Positions 35,395-44,748 of a stretch of 64,000 nucleotides of DNA are shown here, piece by piece. The first letter of the stretch is position 1, and each line of letters opens with the position of its first letter. Both the position numbers and the translations under genes were made by a program. The notes under the pieces were generated by a model. The model did no database searches, was not told where the DNA came from, and saw nothing but the letters and a program-made list of their open reading frames with translations. The DNA comes from Flavobacteriaceae bacterium (GTDB lineage Bacteria; Bacteroidota; Bacteroidia; Flavobacteriales; Flavobacteriaceae). The DNA is taken from NCBI GenBank assembly GCA_018669795.1, contig JABHSQ010000005.1, forward strand, positions 248,001 to 312,000, in the 5' to 3' direction.

Positions 35395-36765
35395 GTGGCA
35401 CAAAAACCATCCATACCAAAAGGAACTAGAGATTTTTCATCTTTAGAAGTATCCAAAAGAAACTATATCATGACTGTGATGAGAAATAGTTTTAAAACTT
35501 ATGGGTACCAGCCTATAGAAACTCCATCATTTGAAAAAAGTGATACCTTAATGGGTAAATATGGAGAAGAGGGAGATCGATTGATTTTTAAGATTTTGAA
35601 TAGCGGTGATTATTTAAAAAAAGCAGATGATCAATTATTATCAGAAAAAAACAGTTTAAAGCTTACATCAAGTATTTCAGAAAAAGCCTTGAGATATGAT
35701 CTTACAGTACCTTTTGCTAGGTATGTGGTGCAAAACCAAAACGATATTATATTTCCTTTTAAACGGTATCAAATTCAACCAGTATGGCGTGCAGATCGTC
35801 CGCAAAAAGGACGATTTAGAGAGTTTTATCAATGTGATGCCGATGTGATAGGATCTACTTCCTTATGGCAAGAAGTTGAGTTGGTTCAGTTATACGACGA
35901 TGTATTCAAGCAATTAAACTTAAAAGGGATTACTATTAAATTAAACAATCGTAAGATTTTAAGTGGTATTTCTGAAGTGATTGGTGCAGAAGATAAACTA
36001 ATAGATTTTACGGTTGCCTTAGATAAGTTGGATAAAATAGGTGAGGAGGGCGTTAAAACTGAAATGTTAAGCAAGGGTATTTCTATAGAAGCATTGGATA
36101 AATTAAATCCATTATTTGGTTTAAATGGGACTGCTTCAGAAAAACTTTCAGAATTAAAGAAAATGCTTTCTTCTTCAAAAACTGGTTTAAAAGGAATTGA
36201 AGAGTTAGAATTTATTACCAATGCTTTTGAAACGCTTTCGTTAAAATCAACAAAATTAGAGGTTGATGTTACCCTTGCAAGAGGCCTTAATTATTATACG
36301 GGGGCTATTTTTGAAGTTTCACCACCAGAAGGAGTGAATATGGGAAGTATTGGTGGTGGTGGTCGTTATGATGATTTAACAGGAATTTTTGGATTAAAAA
36401 ACACGAGTGGTGTTGGTATTTCATTTGGACTGGATAGAATATATTTAGTCTTAGAAGAACTAAACCTTTTCCCTGAAACTGTTCTTGCTACTACAAAAGT
36501 ACTATTTATTAATTTTGGTGATAAAGAATCGTTATATGCAATGCAAGCCATTTCTAAATTAAGAGAAAATGGGATTGCTAGCGAATTATATCCAGATCAA
36601 GCTAAGATGGGAAAACAGATAGGCTATGCAGATAAAAGAAATATACCATTTGTAATTTTAGCAGGTAATAAAGAAATAGAAAATCAGTCATATACGTTAA
36701 AAAGTATGTTAAGAGGAGATCAATCAAACTTTACTTTAGATCAACTGATATCGTTTTTTAAATAA
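35395..36765 (+). CDS. hisS: Histidine--tRNA ligase
   Basis: 456 residues with a GTG start. Class II motifs: IPKGTRDFSS, LRYDLTVPFARYV, RPQKGRFREFYQCDADVIG (motif 2 region) and the histidine-specific LARGLNYYTGAIFEV; motif 3 lies in GVGISFGLDRIY. A C-terminal anticodon-binding domain follows (about 365-456). It charges tRNA-His in the cytoplasm. The next gene begins 56 bases downstream and may be read from its own promoter. Confidence 0.97.
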   Translation: MAQKPSIPKGTRDFSSLEVSKRNYIMTVMRNSFKTYGYQPIETPSFEKSDTLMGKYGEEGDRLIFKILNSGDYLKKADDQLLSEKNSLKLTSSISEKALRYDLTVPFARYVVQNQNDIIFPFKRYQIQPVWRADRPQKGRFREFYQCDADVIGSTSLWQEVELVQLYDDVFKQLNLKGITIKLNNRKILSGISEVIGAEDKLIDFTVALDKLDKIGEEGVKTEMLSKGISIEALDKLNPLFGLNGTASEKLSELKKMLSSSKTGLKGIEELEFITNAFETLSLKSTKLEVDVTLARGLNYYTGAIFEVSPPEGVNMGSIGGGGRYDDLTGIFGLKNTSGVGISFGLDRIYLVLEELNLFPETVLATTKVLFINFGDKESLYAMQAISKLRENGIASELYPDQAKMGKQIGYADKRNIPFVILAGNKEIENQSYTLKSMLRGDQSNFTLDQLISFFK

Positions 36766-36821
36766 GTTATTATAAATTGCAAAACATATAAGTTCAAAAA
36801 TGTTAATTCCATTACATTGAT

Positions 36822-39143
36822 ATGAAAAACACATTTAGATTATTATTTATTTTTTTTATGTTTGTTGTTTCTACACACGTTTTTGCACAAGATAAAAAGC
36901 CTAAAGTCGCTTTAGTTTTAAGTGGAGGAGGAGCAAAAGGTATTGCGCATATTCCTGTTTTACAAGTTTTAGATTCTTTGGGGATTGTTCCAGATCTTAT
37001 AATTGGTACCAGTATGGGAAGTGTAGTTGGAGGTCTTTATGCAATGGGATATTCTGGTGATAGTATTGCAAATATTGCTAATAATACAAATTGGGACAAT
37101 TTGTTAACTTTAGACATTCCATTGAACAAAGTTAGTACTGAAGAAAAGAGTGAATTTAAAAAATATTTAGTTGAATTGGACATCATTAATTGGTCTCCTA
37201 AACTAAACCCTTCGCTATTAAGAGATCAAAACCTCCGTGAATTTTTGAGCCTATTAACTTTTCCAGTTTACAATATTAATAATTTTGATGACTTATCCAT
37301 TCCATTTCGAGCAATGACAACAGATATTGTAAATGGGAAAGAAGTTATTTTAGATAAAGGATCTTTAAGCCTAGCGATGCGCGCTAGTATGTCAGTGCCA
37401 AGTATATTTCAGCCGGTAGTTTATGAAAACACCTTGTTGGTAGATGGAGGGATACTCAATAATTTCCCTACTGATGTAGCAAAACTAATGGGTGCAGATA
37501 TTATTATAGGCAGTACAGTAGGAGGTGGTATGCTACCGAAAAATAAATTAGATAATATGTCTGCTTTATTAGTTCAATCAAGTATGCTATCAAGTAATTT
37601 AAAGGTTAAAAAAAATAAAGAAATCTGTGATATTCTTATAGATCATGTACCTTATCTTGAATATTCTACAGGAGATTTTAATAAAAGTAAAGAAATATTT
37701 AAAGAAGGAGAAATTGCAACTAACAACAATTTATCTAGTTTAGTTAAATTATCTAAAACTTTAAAAAAATATAAACAAAGAGTTCATAAAGTACCAGATG
37801 CTAAAAAGAAAATTCTTTTAGATACTATTATTTTTAAAAATATAAGTATTGGAAATTACGAAGTAGCTAAAGAAAGAACTGATATTGAACCTCATAAAAA
37901 ATACAGCGCTAAGGAATTAGTAGCAGGTGTTAACAGAGCAATAGGTACAAGAATGTTTTCAAAAATCAACTATAAATCATTTATAGAAAATAATCAACTT
38001 GGTTTGCAGTTAAACTTTTTTGAGTATTCTAAAAATCAATTCAAAGGTTCATTACATTACGATACGTATCGGGGTGGAGGAATAGTTGTTAATTATACTG
38101 GAAGAAATATTTTGGGTAAATCCTCTAGATTACTTGTTACTTTAGATATAGCTGAACAACCAAGGGCTAGATTGCAATATCAAAAAATATTTGGAACGCA
38201 TAAAAATTGGTGGTTTCAATCGGAGGCAATAGGAGAGTTGTTAATTCAAGAAGTATTTGAAGATGGAATTAAAATAGAAAATATAAAACAAAATTATTTT
38301 CAATTTAAGAATCAAATAAACAAGAATATTAATTCATTATACAGTTATGTTGGAGTTGGAATAGATTATGAGCTAACTAATTTAAGGCCAAGATTTAATC
38401 CAGATTTAGTTGGTAATTTTTTTGGTCTAAAAAAATATAATTTTAATACCATTGAAATTAATGCAAACTACACCTATAATAGTTTAAATAAAGTATTCTT
38501 TTCAACTAAAGGAACTTATTTTAAAGGCTCGGTAAGCAGGTCTATACATAACGCTATTTACATAGAGCCAATAGATGAAAATAGCCCTTCAATTGATGGT
38601 TTTACCAATCGTTTTTCAAAACTTAATTTAAGTTTTGAAAAACGATTTGGCTTTACTAAAAAAATAACAGGAATTTTAAAAGGCACTACTAACTTTATTT
38701 ATGAAGATACTCTAAAATCAGATGAGGTTTCATTTAATGAATATGGTTATGCAGGAAAATATTCTCTAGGAGGATATATTCCTAATAACCGCAGTAGAAG
38801 TTATTTGTTTGCAGGATTGCATGAAGATGAGCTTACCGTTAATCAATTCATGAAAATAACACTAGCCCTGCAATTAAATCCAATCAATAAAATATATGTA
38901 GTTCCCCATGTCAATATTGCTTCTGTTGGATTTACCAATTTTGACGATTATATAGAAGATGCTTTTTTTCCAAAAGGAGACTGGGAAGATAAAATAGAAA
39001 CCAGTTTATTAATGTCTGCAGGAGCTACTTTTTCATATAATTCTTTATTAGGTCCTGTTAATTTTGATATATCTTATATAAATGATGTTAATAAACTTAG
39101 GCTTTATTTTAGTGTAGGTTTTTTATTTAATTCATCCAACTAA
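36822..39143 (+). CDS. Patatin-like phospholipase with outer-membrane barrel
   Basis: 773 residues with a signal peptide ending at FAQ. Patatin domain (about 28-260): oxyanion loop SGGGAKGIAH, nucleophile GTSMGSVVGGLYA and DGG of the Ser-Asp dyad (LLVDGGILNNFPTD). A POTRA-like segment and an Omp85-type barrel follow (TYRGGGIVVNYTGRNILGKS onward). This is the PlpD / type Vd layout, in which a lipase is carried to the surface by its own barrel. First gene of a tight three-gene run with the sulfotransferase (10 bases) and START protein (6 bases). It could act on membrane or host lipid esters. Confidence 0.9.
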   Translation: MKNTFRLLFIFFMFVVSTHVFAQDKKPKVALVLSGGGAKGIAHIPVLQVLDSLGIVPDLIIGTSMGSVVGGLYAMGYSGDSIANIANNTNWDNLLTLDIPLNKVSTEEKSEFKKYLVELDIINWSPKLNPSLLRDQNLREFLSLLTFPVYNINNFDDLSIPFRAMTTDIVNGKEVILDKGSLSLAMRASMSVPSIFQPVVYENTLLVDGGILNNFPTDVAKLMGADIIIGSTVGGGMLPKNKLDNMSALLVQSSMLSSNLKVKKNKEICDILIDHVPYLEYSTGDFNKSKEIFKEGEIATNNNLSSLVKLSKTLKKYKQRVHKVPDAKKKILLDTIIFKNISIGNYEVAKERTDIEPHKKYSAKELVAGVNRAIGTRMFSKINYKSFIENNQLGLQLNFFEYSKNQFKGSLHYDTYRGGGIVVNYTGRNILGKSSRLLVTLDIAEQPRARLQYQKIFGTHKNWWFQSEAIGELLIQEVFEDGIKIENIKQNYFQFKNQINKNINSLYSYVGVGIDYELTNLRPRFNPDLVGNFFGLKKYNFNTIEINANYTYNSLNKVFFSTKGTYFKGSVSRSIHNAIYIEPIDENSPSIDGFTNRFSKLNLSFEKRFGFTKKITGILKGTTNFIYEDTLKSDEVSFNEYGYAGKYSLGGYIPNNRSRSYLFAGLHEDELTVNQFMKITLALQLNPINKIYVVPHVNIASVGFTNFDDYIEDAFFPKGDWEDKIETSLLMSAGATFSYNSLLGPVNFDISYINDVNKLRLYFSVGFLFNSSN

Positions 39144-39153
39144 TTATTATTAC

Positions 39154-40290
39154 ATGCCTAAAAAAAGTAAAAAAGGAATGTTATTACCACCTGCAATAGG
39201 ATATTCTTTTAAAATAGTTTTAGACTTGATTAGAAAGAATAAAATTCAATTTAAGTATGTTCCAAAGTTAATAGCAATAGTTATTGTGAATCTGATTAAT
39301 TATCCTTTTCGAAGCTATGAACGTTTATTTATTAATCCCAACTATTATAAAAAAAAAATTGATCATTCTCCAGTCTTTATAATTGGACATTGGAGAAGTG
39401 GTACGACTCATCTTCATAATTTGCTTTGTCAAGATGCTCAAATGGCTTATGCCACTACCTACCAAAGTGTATTTCCTGATACCCTATTCAATAAATTAGG
39501 GCGATTTTTATTTAGGGGTTTTTCCACCCTTTTAATCCCTGGAACTCGAAATGGTGATAATGTAACATTAGGAGCATCACTTCCTCAAGAAGAAGAATTT
39601 GCATTAGGAGATAAAACTCCACTATGTTTTTACTTTTTCTGGATGTTTCCTAACAATATGATTCAATACTATAATGATTTTATTAGGTTTAATAATATTG
39701 ATATTAATCAACTAGAGAAATGGAAAGCAGATTATAAGTTACTTATAAAGAAAGCTATAAAAAACACAAATAAGAAGCGTTATCTTTCTAAAAATCCTCC
39801 AAATACTGGACGTGTTAAGGTATTATTAGAAATGTTTCCTGACGCAAAGTTTATTCATATACATAGAAACCCAATAGAAGTATTCTTATCTACTCAAAAT
39901 TTTTATAAAAAGATGTTACCCCCATTGCAGTTGCAAAGCATTAGTTCTGAGGAAATTGATTTGAAAATTCAGGATATTTATAAAAAAATAATGAATGATT
40001 TTATTAAACAAAAAGAATCAATACCGAAGGGGAATCTTATTGAAATTTCATACAATGAATTGGAAAAAAATCCAATTGATACCTTAAGTGGGATATACAC
40101 AGCATTAAATATTGATAATTACGATATTGCTTTGAAAAACTTTGAAGCGTATGTTGATAAATTAAAAAGTTACAAAAAAAACCGGCACAAAATTAAAAAG
40201 AGTCAATTGGATATATTAATAAAAGAATGGGGTTTTACTATGGAAAAGTATAACTATTCGATTCCAAATAGTATAGAAATAGTAGATTAA
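39154..40290 (+). CDS. Sulfotransferase family protein
   Basis: 378 residues. The PAPS 5'-phosphosulfate loop is FIIGHWRSGTTHLHNLL (about 73-89) and the 3'-phosphate motif is FIHIHRNPIEVFLSTQNF (about 230). A long N-terminal stretch with an amphipathic or hydrophobic segment precedes the fold, so membrane association is possible. It transfers sulfate from PAPS to a hydroxyl or amine; the acceptor cannot be read. Flanked by lipid-related genes (patatin, START), which suggests a lipid or sterol-like acceptor. Confidence 0.9.
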   Translation: MPKKSKKGMLLPPAIGYSFKIVLDLIRKNKIQFKYVPKLIAIVIVNLINYPFRSYERLFINPNYYKKKIDHSPVFIIGHWRSGTTHLHNLLCQDAQMAYATTYQSVFPDTLFNKLGRFLFRGFSTLLIPGTRNGDNVTLGASLPQEEEFALGDKTPLCFYFFWMFPNNMIQYYNDFIRFNNIDINQLEKWKADYKLLIKKAIKNTNKKRYLSKNPPNTGRVKVLLEMFPDAKFIHIHRNPIEVFLSTQNFYKKMLPPLQLQSISSEEIDLKIQDIYKKIMNDFIKQKESIPKGNLIEISYNELEKNPIDTLSGIYTALNIDNYDIALKNFEAYVDKLKSYKKNRHKIKKSQLDILIKEWGFTMEKYNYSIPNSIEIVD

Positions 40291-40296
40291 TTTCAC

Positions 40297-40935
40297 ATGA
40301 AAAATATAGTAGTTTTAATATTTTTTTTAGCAGTTCAAAATTCATGTGTGTTCTCTCAAGCAGAATGGGTTTTAAATAGAGATACTGATGGGATAAAAGT
40401 TTATTCAAAAGAGGTGGAGGATTGTCAATTTAAATCCTTCAAAGCAATTACTACAATTAATGGATCTATTCATGATTTTGTTTTTACCCTTGCAGATATA
40501 GCTAATTTTCCAAAATGGGGACATCAAATTAAATCTGCTACAATATTAGAAAAAACAGGAGATACTCTACAAATCTATTATTCCATAGCAAAAGCTCCAT
40601 TTCCTTATAAAGATAGAGATGGTATATATCTCAATCGCTTTAAATGGGATTCAGATGCCAAAACTTTGACAGTAGAAATTGAAGTACTTAATGACTATTT
40701 AGATCATGATGATAACTATATTAGAGTAAAAGGATATGGTTATTGGAAAACAGTCCTTGTATCAGAAAACAAAATGGAGGTGACTTTTTCAATGCAAATA
40801 GATCCAGGAGGAAGTATTCCTTCTTGGCTTGCAAACTTGTTTGTAGACGGAACTCCTTTTCATACTTTATTAAACTTAAAGAATAGAATAGAAGCTAGTA
40901 AAGAAACTAATTTTAGATATGACTTTATTGATTGA
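40297..40935 (+). CDS. Secreted START-domain lipid-binding protein
   Basis: 212 residues with a signal peptide (cleavage near FSQ). The rest is one START / SRPBCC domain: EWVLNRDTDGIKVYSKEV, FTLADIANFPKWG, the hallmark SIAKAPFPYKDRDGIY and IDPGGSIPSWLANLF, WLAN preceding the C-terminal lid helix. START domains enclose a single hydrophobic ligand such as a sterol, phospholipid or ceramide. Export to the periplasm makes it a candidate shuttle. Last gene of the plus-strand run; its stop codon is one base from that of the convergent LolA-like gene. Confidence 0.88.
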   Translation: MKNIVVLIFFLAVQNSCVFSQAEWVLNRDTDGIKVYSKEVEDCQFKSFKAITTINGSIHDFVFTLADIANFPKWGHQIKSATILEKTGDTLQIYYSIAKAPFPYKDRDGIYLNRFKWDSDAKTLTVEIEVLNDYLDHDDNYIRVKGYGYWKTVLVSENKMEVTFSMQIDPGGSIPSWLANLFVDGTPFHTLLNLKNRIEASKETNFRYDFID

Positions 40936-40936
40936 T

Positions 40937-41671
40937 TTATTGTTTTAAATTTTCAACAGTAAAAACGTCATCATCAATTCCTTGATCAAATTTTACATCT
41001 GTCAATAAAATAGAAGTTGAATGTTTTTTTAAAACACTAGTCATGATGACTTCTTTTGCATACCAATACTTATCTTGTTTTTTATATTTATAAGTAGCTA
41101 ACTTGAAATAGTTATTACTTTTATTAAAAAATTCCATTTTAATTGGATAATAATTAGTTTTATCCATTGTTAAAATAATTTTCGAGTACTTTGTTTTTTT
41201 AGATTTTGGTGTCAATTCTAATGTGTAAAAATCAGGATCATTAGCGTTAATTATGATAGGATCATACCTATCACTATATGGAATACCACTCATATCTTCT
41301 TGTGAAAAATCAGTTCCTGTAAATGCTTGGCTTTTACTTAGCAAAGAAATTCTAATTGCTTTTCCAAATGCAGGCATGTATAACCATATTAAATCATCTG
41401 GAAGTGATAATGTAGCGATTCCCGATTGTTTTTCTGGTTTTGTATATCTATATAATTTTTTGAATTTCCCTTTTTGTTTTAAGGAAGCTTCTCTTTTCTT
41501 TTCATTACCCGATTTATCCGTTATTACCATTAAAACGGAAGCTTCTTTATCTTTAGGTGCTGCAATTAAAAGATCCATGTTTTGTAACAAAGCGATAGCG
41601 CTTTGAGCTTTTAATGGACTGTAATTAAAAAAGATAATAACGATATATACTGTTACAAGCTTAAGATTCAT
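40937..41671 (-). CDS. LolA-like outer-membrane lipoprotein-sorting protein
   Basis: 244 residues with a signal peptide ending near LKAQ. It has the LolA/LolB-like half-barrel pattern of the COG2834 type (MVITDKSGNEKKREASLKQ, LIWLYMPAFGKAIRIS, YPIKMEFFNK, TDVKFDQGIDDDVFTV). Members of this group regularly pair with RND transporters and are thought to accept the lipid cargo. Here the start overlaps the RND gene by 11 bases, so the pair is translationally coupled. Periplasmic carrier; ligand unknown. Confidence 0.85.
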   Translation of the reverse strand: MNLKLVTVYIVIIFFNYSPLKAQSAIALLQNMDLLIAAPKDKEASVLMVITDKSGNEKKREASLKQKGKFKKLYRYTKPEKQSGIATLSLPDDLIWLYMPAFGKAIRISLLSKSQAFTGTDFSQEDMSGIPYSDRYDPIIINANDPDFYTLELTPKSKKTKYSKIILTMDKTNYYPIKMEFFNKSNNYFKLATYKYKKQDKYWYAKEVIMTSVLKKHSTSILLTDVKFDQGIDDDVFTVENLKQ

Positions 41672-43925
41672 TTTGCATATTGTTTTTAGACTTATTTCTA
41701 TTCATTAATATTAATATGGAAGGAAGTAGTGTTAAAGCACCTAAACATGAGCTAACCATACTAAGTGCAATGAGTAGTCCGAAATATTGTAACGGAACCA
41801 TTTCTGAAAAAACTAAAATTAAGAATCCTGCAGAAACTGAAATTACATTAATAATTATCGCATTTCCACTAATTAAAATTGATTCTTGAATTGATGCATA
41901 AAGATCTTGACTTTTTTTGTAGGATTCATTAAAATGTGAAATGATGTGAATGGAATAATCTATTCCTATCCCGAGAGCAACACTAGCAACTAATACAGTT
42001 GCAATGTTTAATGAGATTCCAGTCAGTCCCATAAAACCAAATAGTAAGATGATGGTTGCTATAATTGGTATGGAAGCATAAAGGCCACTTATCCAAGAAC
42101 GCAATATGATGCCTACTAAAATGATAACAAAAAGTATCGCAATTAAGATACTTCCTATTTGACTATTTATTAAACTTTGATCCATTGTGATATCAACAAA
42201 TGGCATTCCAGTGATTTCAATTTCACAATCTTCAGAAGAATTAGTAGCTATAAAAGCCCTCATATATTTTGCAAATTCTTTTTTTGATTCATTATCGGGA
42301 GATTTAAATTTAGAGATGATAATACCTTCCGTTAAATCTTCATTTACAAAACGATTTAAGACTTCATTCCCTTCTAGTAAAAACCATAATTGTTCTATCT
42401 GTTCACTCTTATTTGGTATTCCTCTTGTATTCGTAATATTTAAATTAATTTCAGCAATCAATTTTGCAATAGACATTGAAGTATATACATCTGGGCTTTT
42501 CTCCATATATTCAGAAGTCTGAATCATGGTCTTTAAAACCTTAGGGCTTTGCATATTGCCTTTAAAATGAACAAATATTGGTTTGGTGCCTCCAAACTTT
42601 TCAATCATTATGTTTTCGGCCAATCGCGTTGGATTGTTCTTTTTAAAATACTCTTGAATATCAACACTTCTTTTAATTGAAGACATTCCAACAATACTTA
42701 TTGCAATTAATACCATCCAAAAAATCAATATAGTTTTGGGTCTTTTAATTAATAATGCATTAATGGGTTTAAGAAAATAATTGGTTAGAAAGGAATGTTC
42801 CTTTTGCTTAATATTTTTTTTTCTTTTATAATTTATAACTTCTAAAATAGCAGGGACGAAGAAAATGGATAATAGGGATGCAAACAAGGTGCCTAATGCT
42901 GTAAAGATTCCAAAATCAACAATCATATTAAGATAGGCTCCAAATATGAAAGAAACAAAGCCAATAATCGTTGTGAGTGCTGCTAAAATTAATGGTATTA
43001 AAACAAAAGCAAGAGCCCTAGCAATTACATCTGTTTCTTTTGATTGACTTACTTTATTGATTCTATTGATCACGTGGATGGTATAAGCACTTCCAATCGC
43101 CAATAATATAATGGGTATATTATTTGAAATCATAGACATTTTAATATCGAGAAAAGCCATGCTACCCAAACTCCAAACTATAGCTATAATGGCAATTAAA
43201 AGAGGCAATAATACACCGCTTATCGATCTAAAACTCAAGAATAAAATGAATGCAATTACTAAAAAAGCAAGGGGTAATAAATTTGTTAAATCATCCCTCA
43301 TTAAATCTGAAATATAGGTTAGTAGCATAGGGGAACCTATATAGTAAAGCTTCTCAGGTAAGTTTAATTCTTCTGTTTTTTGAATTACGTTTTTAGCTAT
43401 CGCATTAACATCGGAATTATTATCTAAATTAAAAATGATTAATGTAGAAGTTTCATCTTCAGAGACAATGGAACCTTTATACATTTCATTATTTAAAATA
43501 TTATTTCTTAAAATTTGAAAATCTTTAGGACTTTCAGGCATTTCATATTCATCTACTAATTTTCCAATTTCAATTCCATAATCACCTCCTTTGATATTTA
43601 TAATATTAGTAAGGCTAGAAACAGTTGTAATTCCATCGATGTTAGCTAAAGTATATGTAAGTAATTGAATGTGCTCTAATACAGAGGTCTGGTAAATGTT
43701 ATCCGTTTCAAGGATAATAACTCCCATATTATTGCCTCCAAAATTCTCTCCTATTTTTTTTAATAACCTGGCATCTGGATCTTCATCTGGTAAAGATCTT
43801 AAAATATCAGCATCTATTTTCAGGCTTCTTATTTCATTTCCAAAGAAAAGGGTGCCCATTAAAACCAATGAGATGATCAGCCACTTTTTAGCTAATATTC
43901 CTTTAGATAACTTTAGGAGTTCCAA
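41661..43925 (-). CDS. RND/MMPL-superfamily lipid transporter
   Basis: 754 residues, about 12 membrane segments in two halves, each with a large periplasmic loop (about 35-210 and 420-590). Typical text: LLPLLIAIIAIVWSLGSMAF, AIGSAYTIHVINR in the first half and the matching VALGIGIDYSIHIISHFNES in the second, with acidic residues that could carry protons. The family (COG1033) includes hopanoid and sterol exporters and is distantly like NPC1/Patched. The annotated start is a TTG at 43925 directly behind 13 consecutive A (coding strand); see the separate entry for the frame problem. Operon partner: the LolA-like gene. Confidence 0.88.
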   Translation of the reverse strand: MELLKLSKGILAKKWLIISLVLMGTLFFGNEIRSLKIDADILRSLPDEDPDARLLKKIGENFGGNNMGVIILETDNIYQTSVLEHIQLLTYTLANIDGITTVSSLTNIINIKGGDYGIEIGKLVDEYEMPESPKDFQILRNNILNNEMYKGSIVSEDETSTLIIFNLDNNSDVNAIAKNVIQKTEELNLPEKLYYIGSPMLLTYISDLMRDDLTNLLPLAFLVIAFILFLSFRSISGVLLPLLIAIIAIVWSLGSMAFLDIKMSMISNNIPIILLAIGSAYTIHVINRINKVSQSKETDVIARALAFVLIPLILAALTTIIGFVSFIFGAYLNMIVDFGIFTALGTLFASLLSIFFVPAILEVINYKRKKNIKQKEHSFLTNYFLKPINALLIKRPKTILIFWMVLIAISIVGMSSIKRSVDIQEYFKKNNPTRLAENIMIEKFGGTKPIFVHFKGNMQSPKVLKTMIQTSEYMEKSPDVYTSMSIAKLIAEINLNITNTRGIPNKSEQIEQLWFLLEGNEVLNRFVNEDLTEGIIISKFKSPDNESKKEFAKYMRAFIATNSSEDCEIEITGMPFVDITMDQSLINSQIGSILIAILFVIILVGIILRSWISGLYASIPIIATIILLFGFMGLTGISLNIATVLVASVALGIGIDYSIHIISHFNESYKKSQDLYASIQESILISGNAIIINVISVSAGFLILVFSEMVPLQYFGLLIALSMVSSCLGALTLLPSILILMNRNKSKNNMQNES

Positions 43926-43928
43926 ATC

Positions 43929-43941
43929 TTTTTTTTTTTTT
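43929..43941 (-). repeat. Homopolymer A13 at the RND gene start
   Basis: On the coding (minus) strand an ATG at 43950 is followed by two codons and 13 A. It is one base out of frame with the RND protein; with 12 A it would read MHFKKKKDLELLKLSKG, a natural start with a basic N-terminus. With 13 A only the TTG at 43925 is in frame. The tract could be a phase-variable or slippage switch, or a base-count error. Confidence 0.6.
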
Positions 43942-43993
43942 GAAGTGCATTATAGTGATGTATTCAATTGCTAATTTACTTTTTTTAATTTTA

Positions 43994-44743
43994 TTACCAC
44001 AATTTAGGCAGAAGTGCTTTCCTTTTTTTAGGATATTTTTTAAAATTATTTTTATACCAATTATGATGTCCCGCTACTCTTGGCAGTAAATTAGCAGCTG
44101 TCCATATTAAAAAAGTTGTTGCTGGAAAATTCCAAGCCATTAAAGCAAAACCAATCCATTGAATAATCTCTCCCAAATAATTTGGGCAAGAGATATATTC
44201 AAAAAGAAAACCTCTTGGTATTTTATAAGCTATTTCACCTGATTTTCTAAGGTTAATAAGAATGGTATCACTAATTTGATTTATTAAAAAACCACCAATA
44301 AACAGTAGTATACCTAAATAAAAATTCCAGTTTTGAAAAGAAGAAATATCATAGTGTTCCAAATTGGATAAAAAATATCCATTCAACCCAGCATTAACAA
44401 AATTGAAACCTATAGCAGATAGCACAATAGTAATGGGCATTTTTTTTCTTTTGGTTCTAATCCTAAATGGGTATATAAAAGTTCTATTAAAATAATGAAT
44501 CAGCCAAAGTACACTTAACATAGCGGCATAATGACTCTGCTTGGAACTTACAAAAAAATAAAAGATGATTAAAAACGAAGGTATTTCCATAAGAACCCAT
44601 CCCAAATTATTAGGAATTTCTATTCCCCAACCTTTTCTTAGGTGCCTACCATAAGGCGCTCTTATAAATTGCAATAGAATAAATGAAGAAACACCAACTA
44701 ATGACCAGATGATACAGATTAAATTAAATGTTTCTAAACTCAT
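43994..44743 (-). CDS. Steroid 5alpha-reductase family membrane enzyme
   Basis: 249 residues, six to seven membrane segments. It follows the eukaryotic SRD5A/DET2 layout closely: RAPYGRHLRKGWG with the conserved Tyr and Arg, WVLMEIPS with the catalytic-region Glu, RGFLFEYISCPNYLGEIIQW (the NADPH-binding signature) and the C-terminal HHNWYKNNFKKYPKKRKAL. SRD5A enzymes reduce a 4-ene-3-oxo steroid double bond with NADPH; relatives reduce other enones, polyprenols or fatty enoyls. Between the SDR gene (5 bases) and the RND gene (68 bases). The fold is secure; the substrate is inferred. Confidence 0.88.
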   Translation of the reverse strand: MSLETFNLICIIWSLVGVSSFILLQFIRAPYGRHLRKGWGIEIPNNLGWVLMEIPSFLIIFYFFVSSKQSHYAAMLSVLWLIHYFNRTFIYPFRIRTKRKKMPITIVLSAIGFNFVNAGLNGYFLSNLEHYDISSFQNWNFYLGILLFIGGFLINQISDTILINLRKSGEIAYKIPRGFLFEYISCPNYLGEIIQWIGFALMAWNFPATTFLIWTAANLLPRVAGHHNWYKNNFKKYPKKRKALLPKLW

Positions 44744-44748
44744 AAATT

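Noticed and set aside
43696-43974. 92-codon plus-strand frame with a run of Phe
   Set aside because: It is the antisense reading of the RND gene start and its A13 tract.
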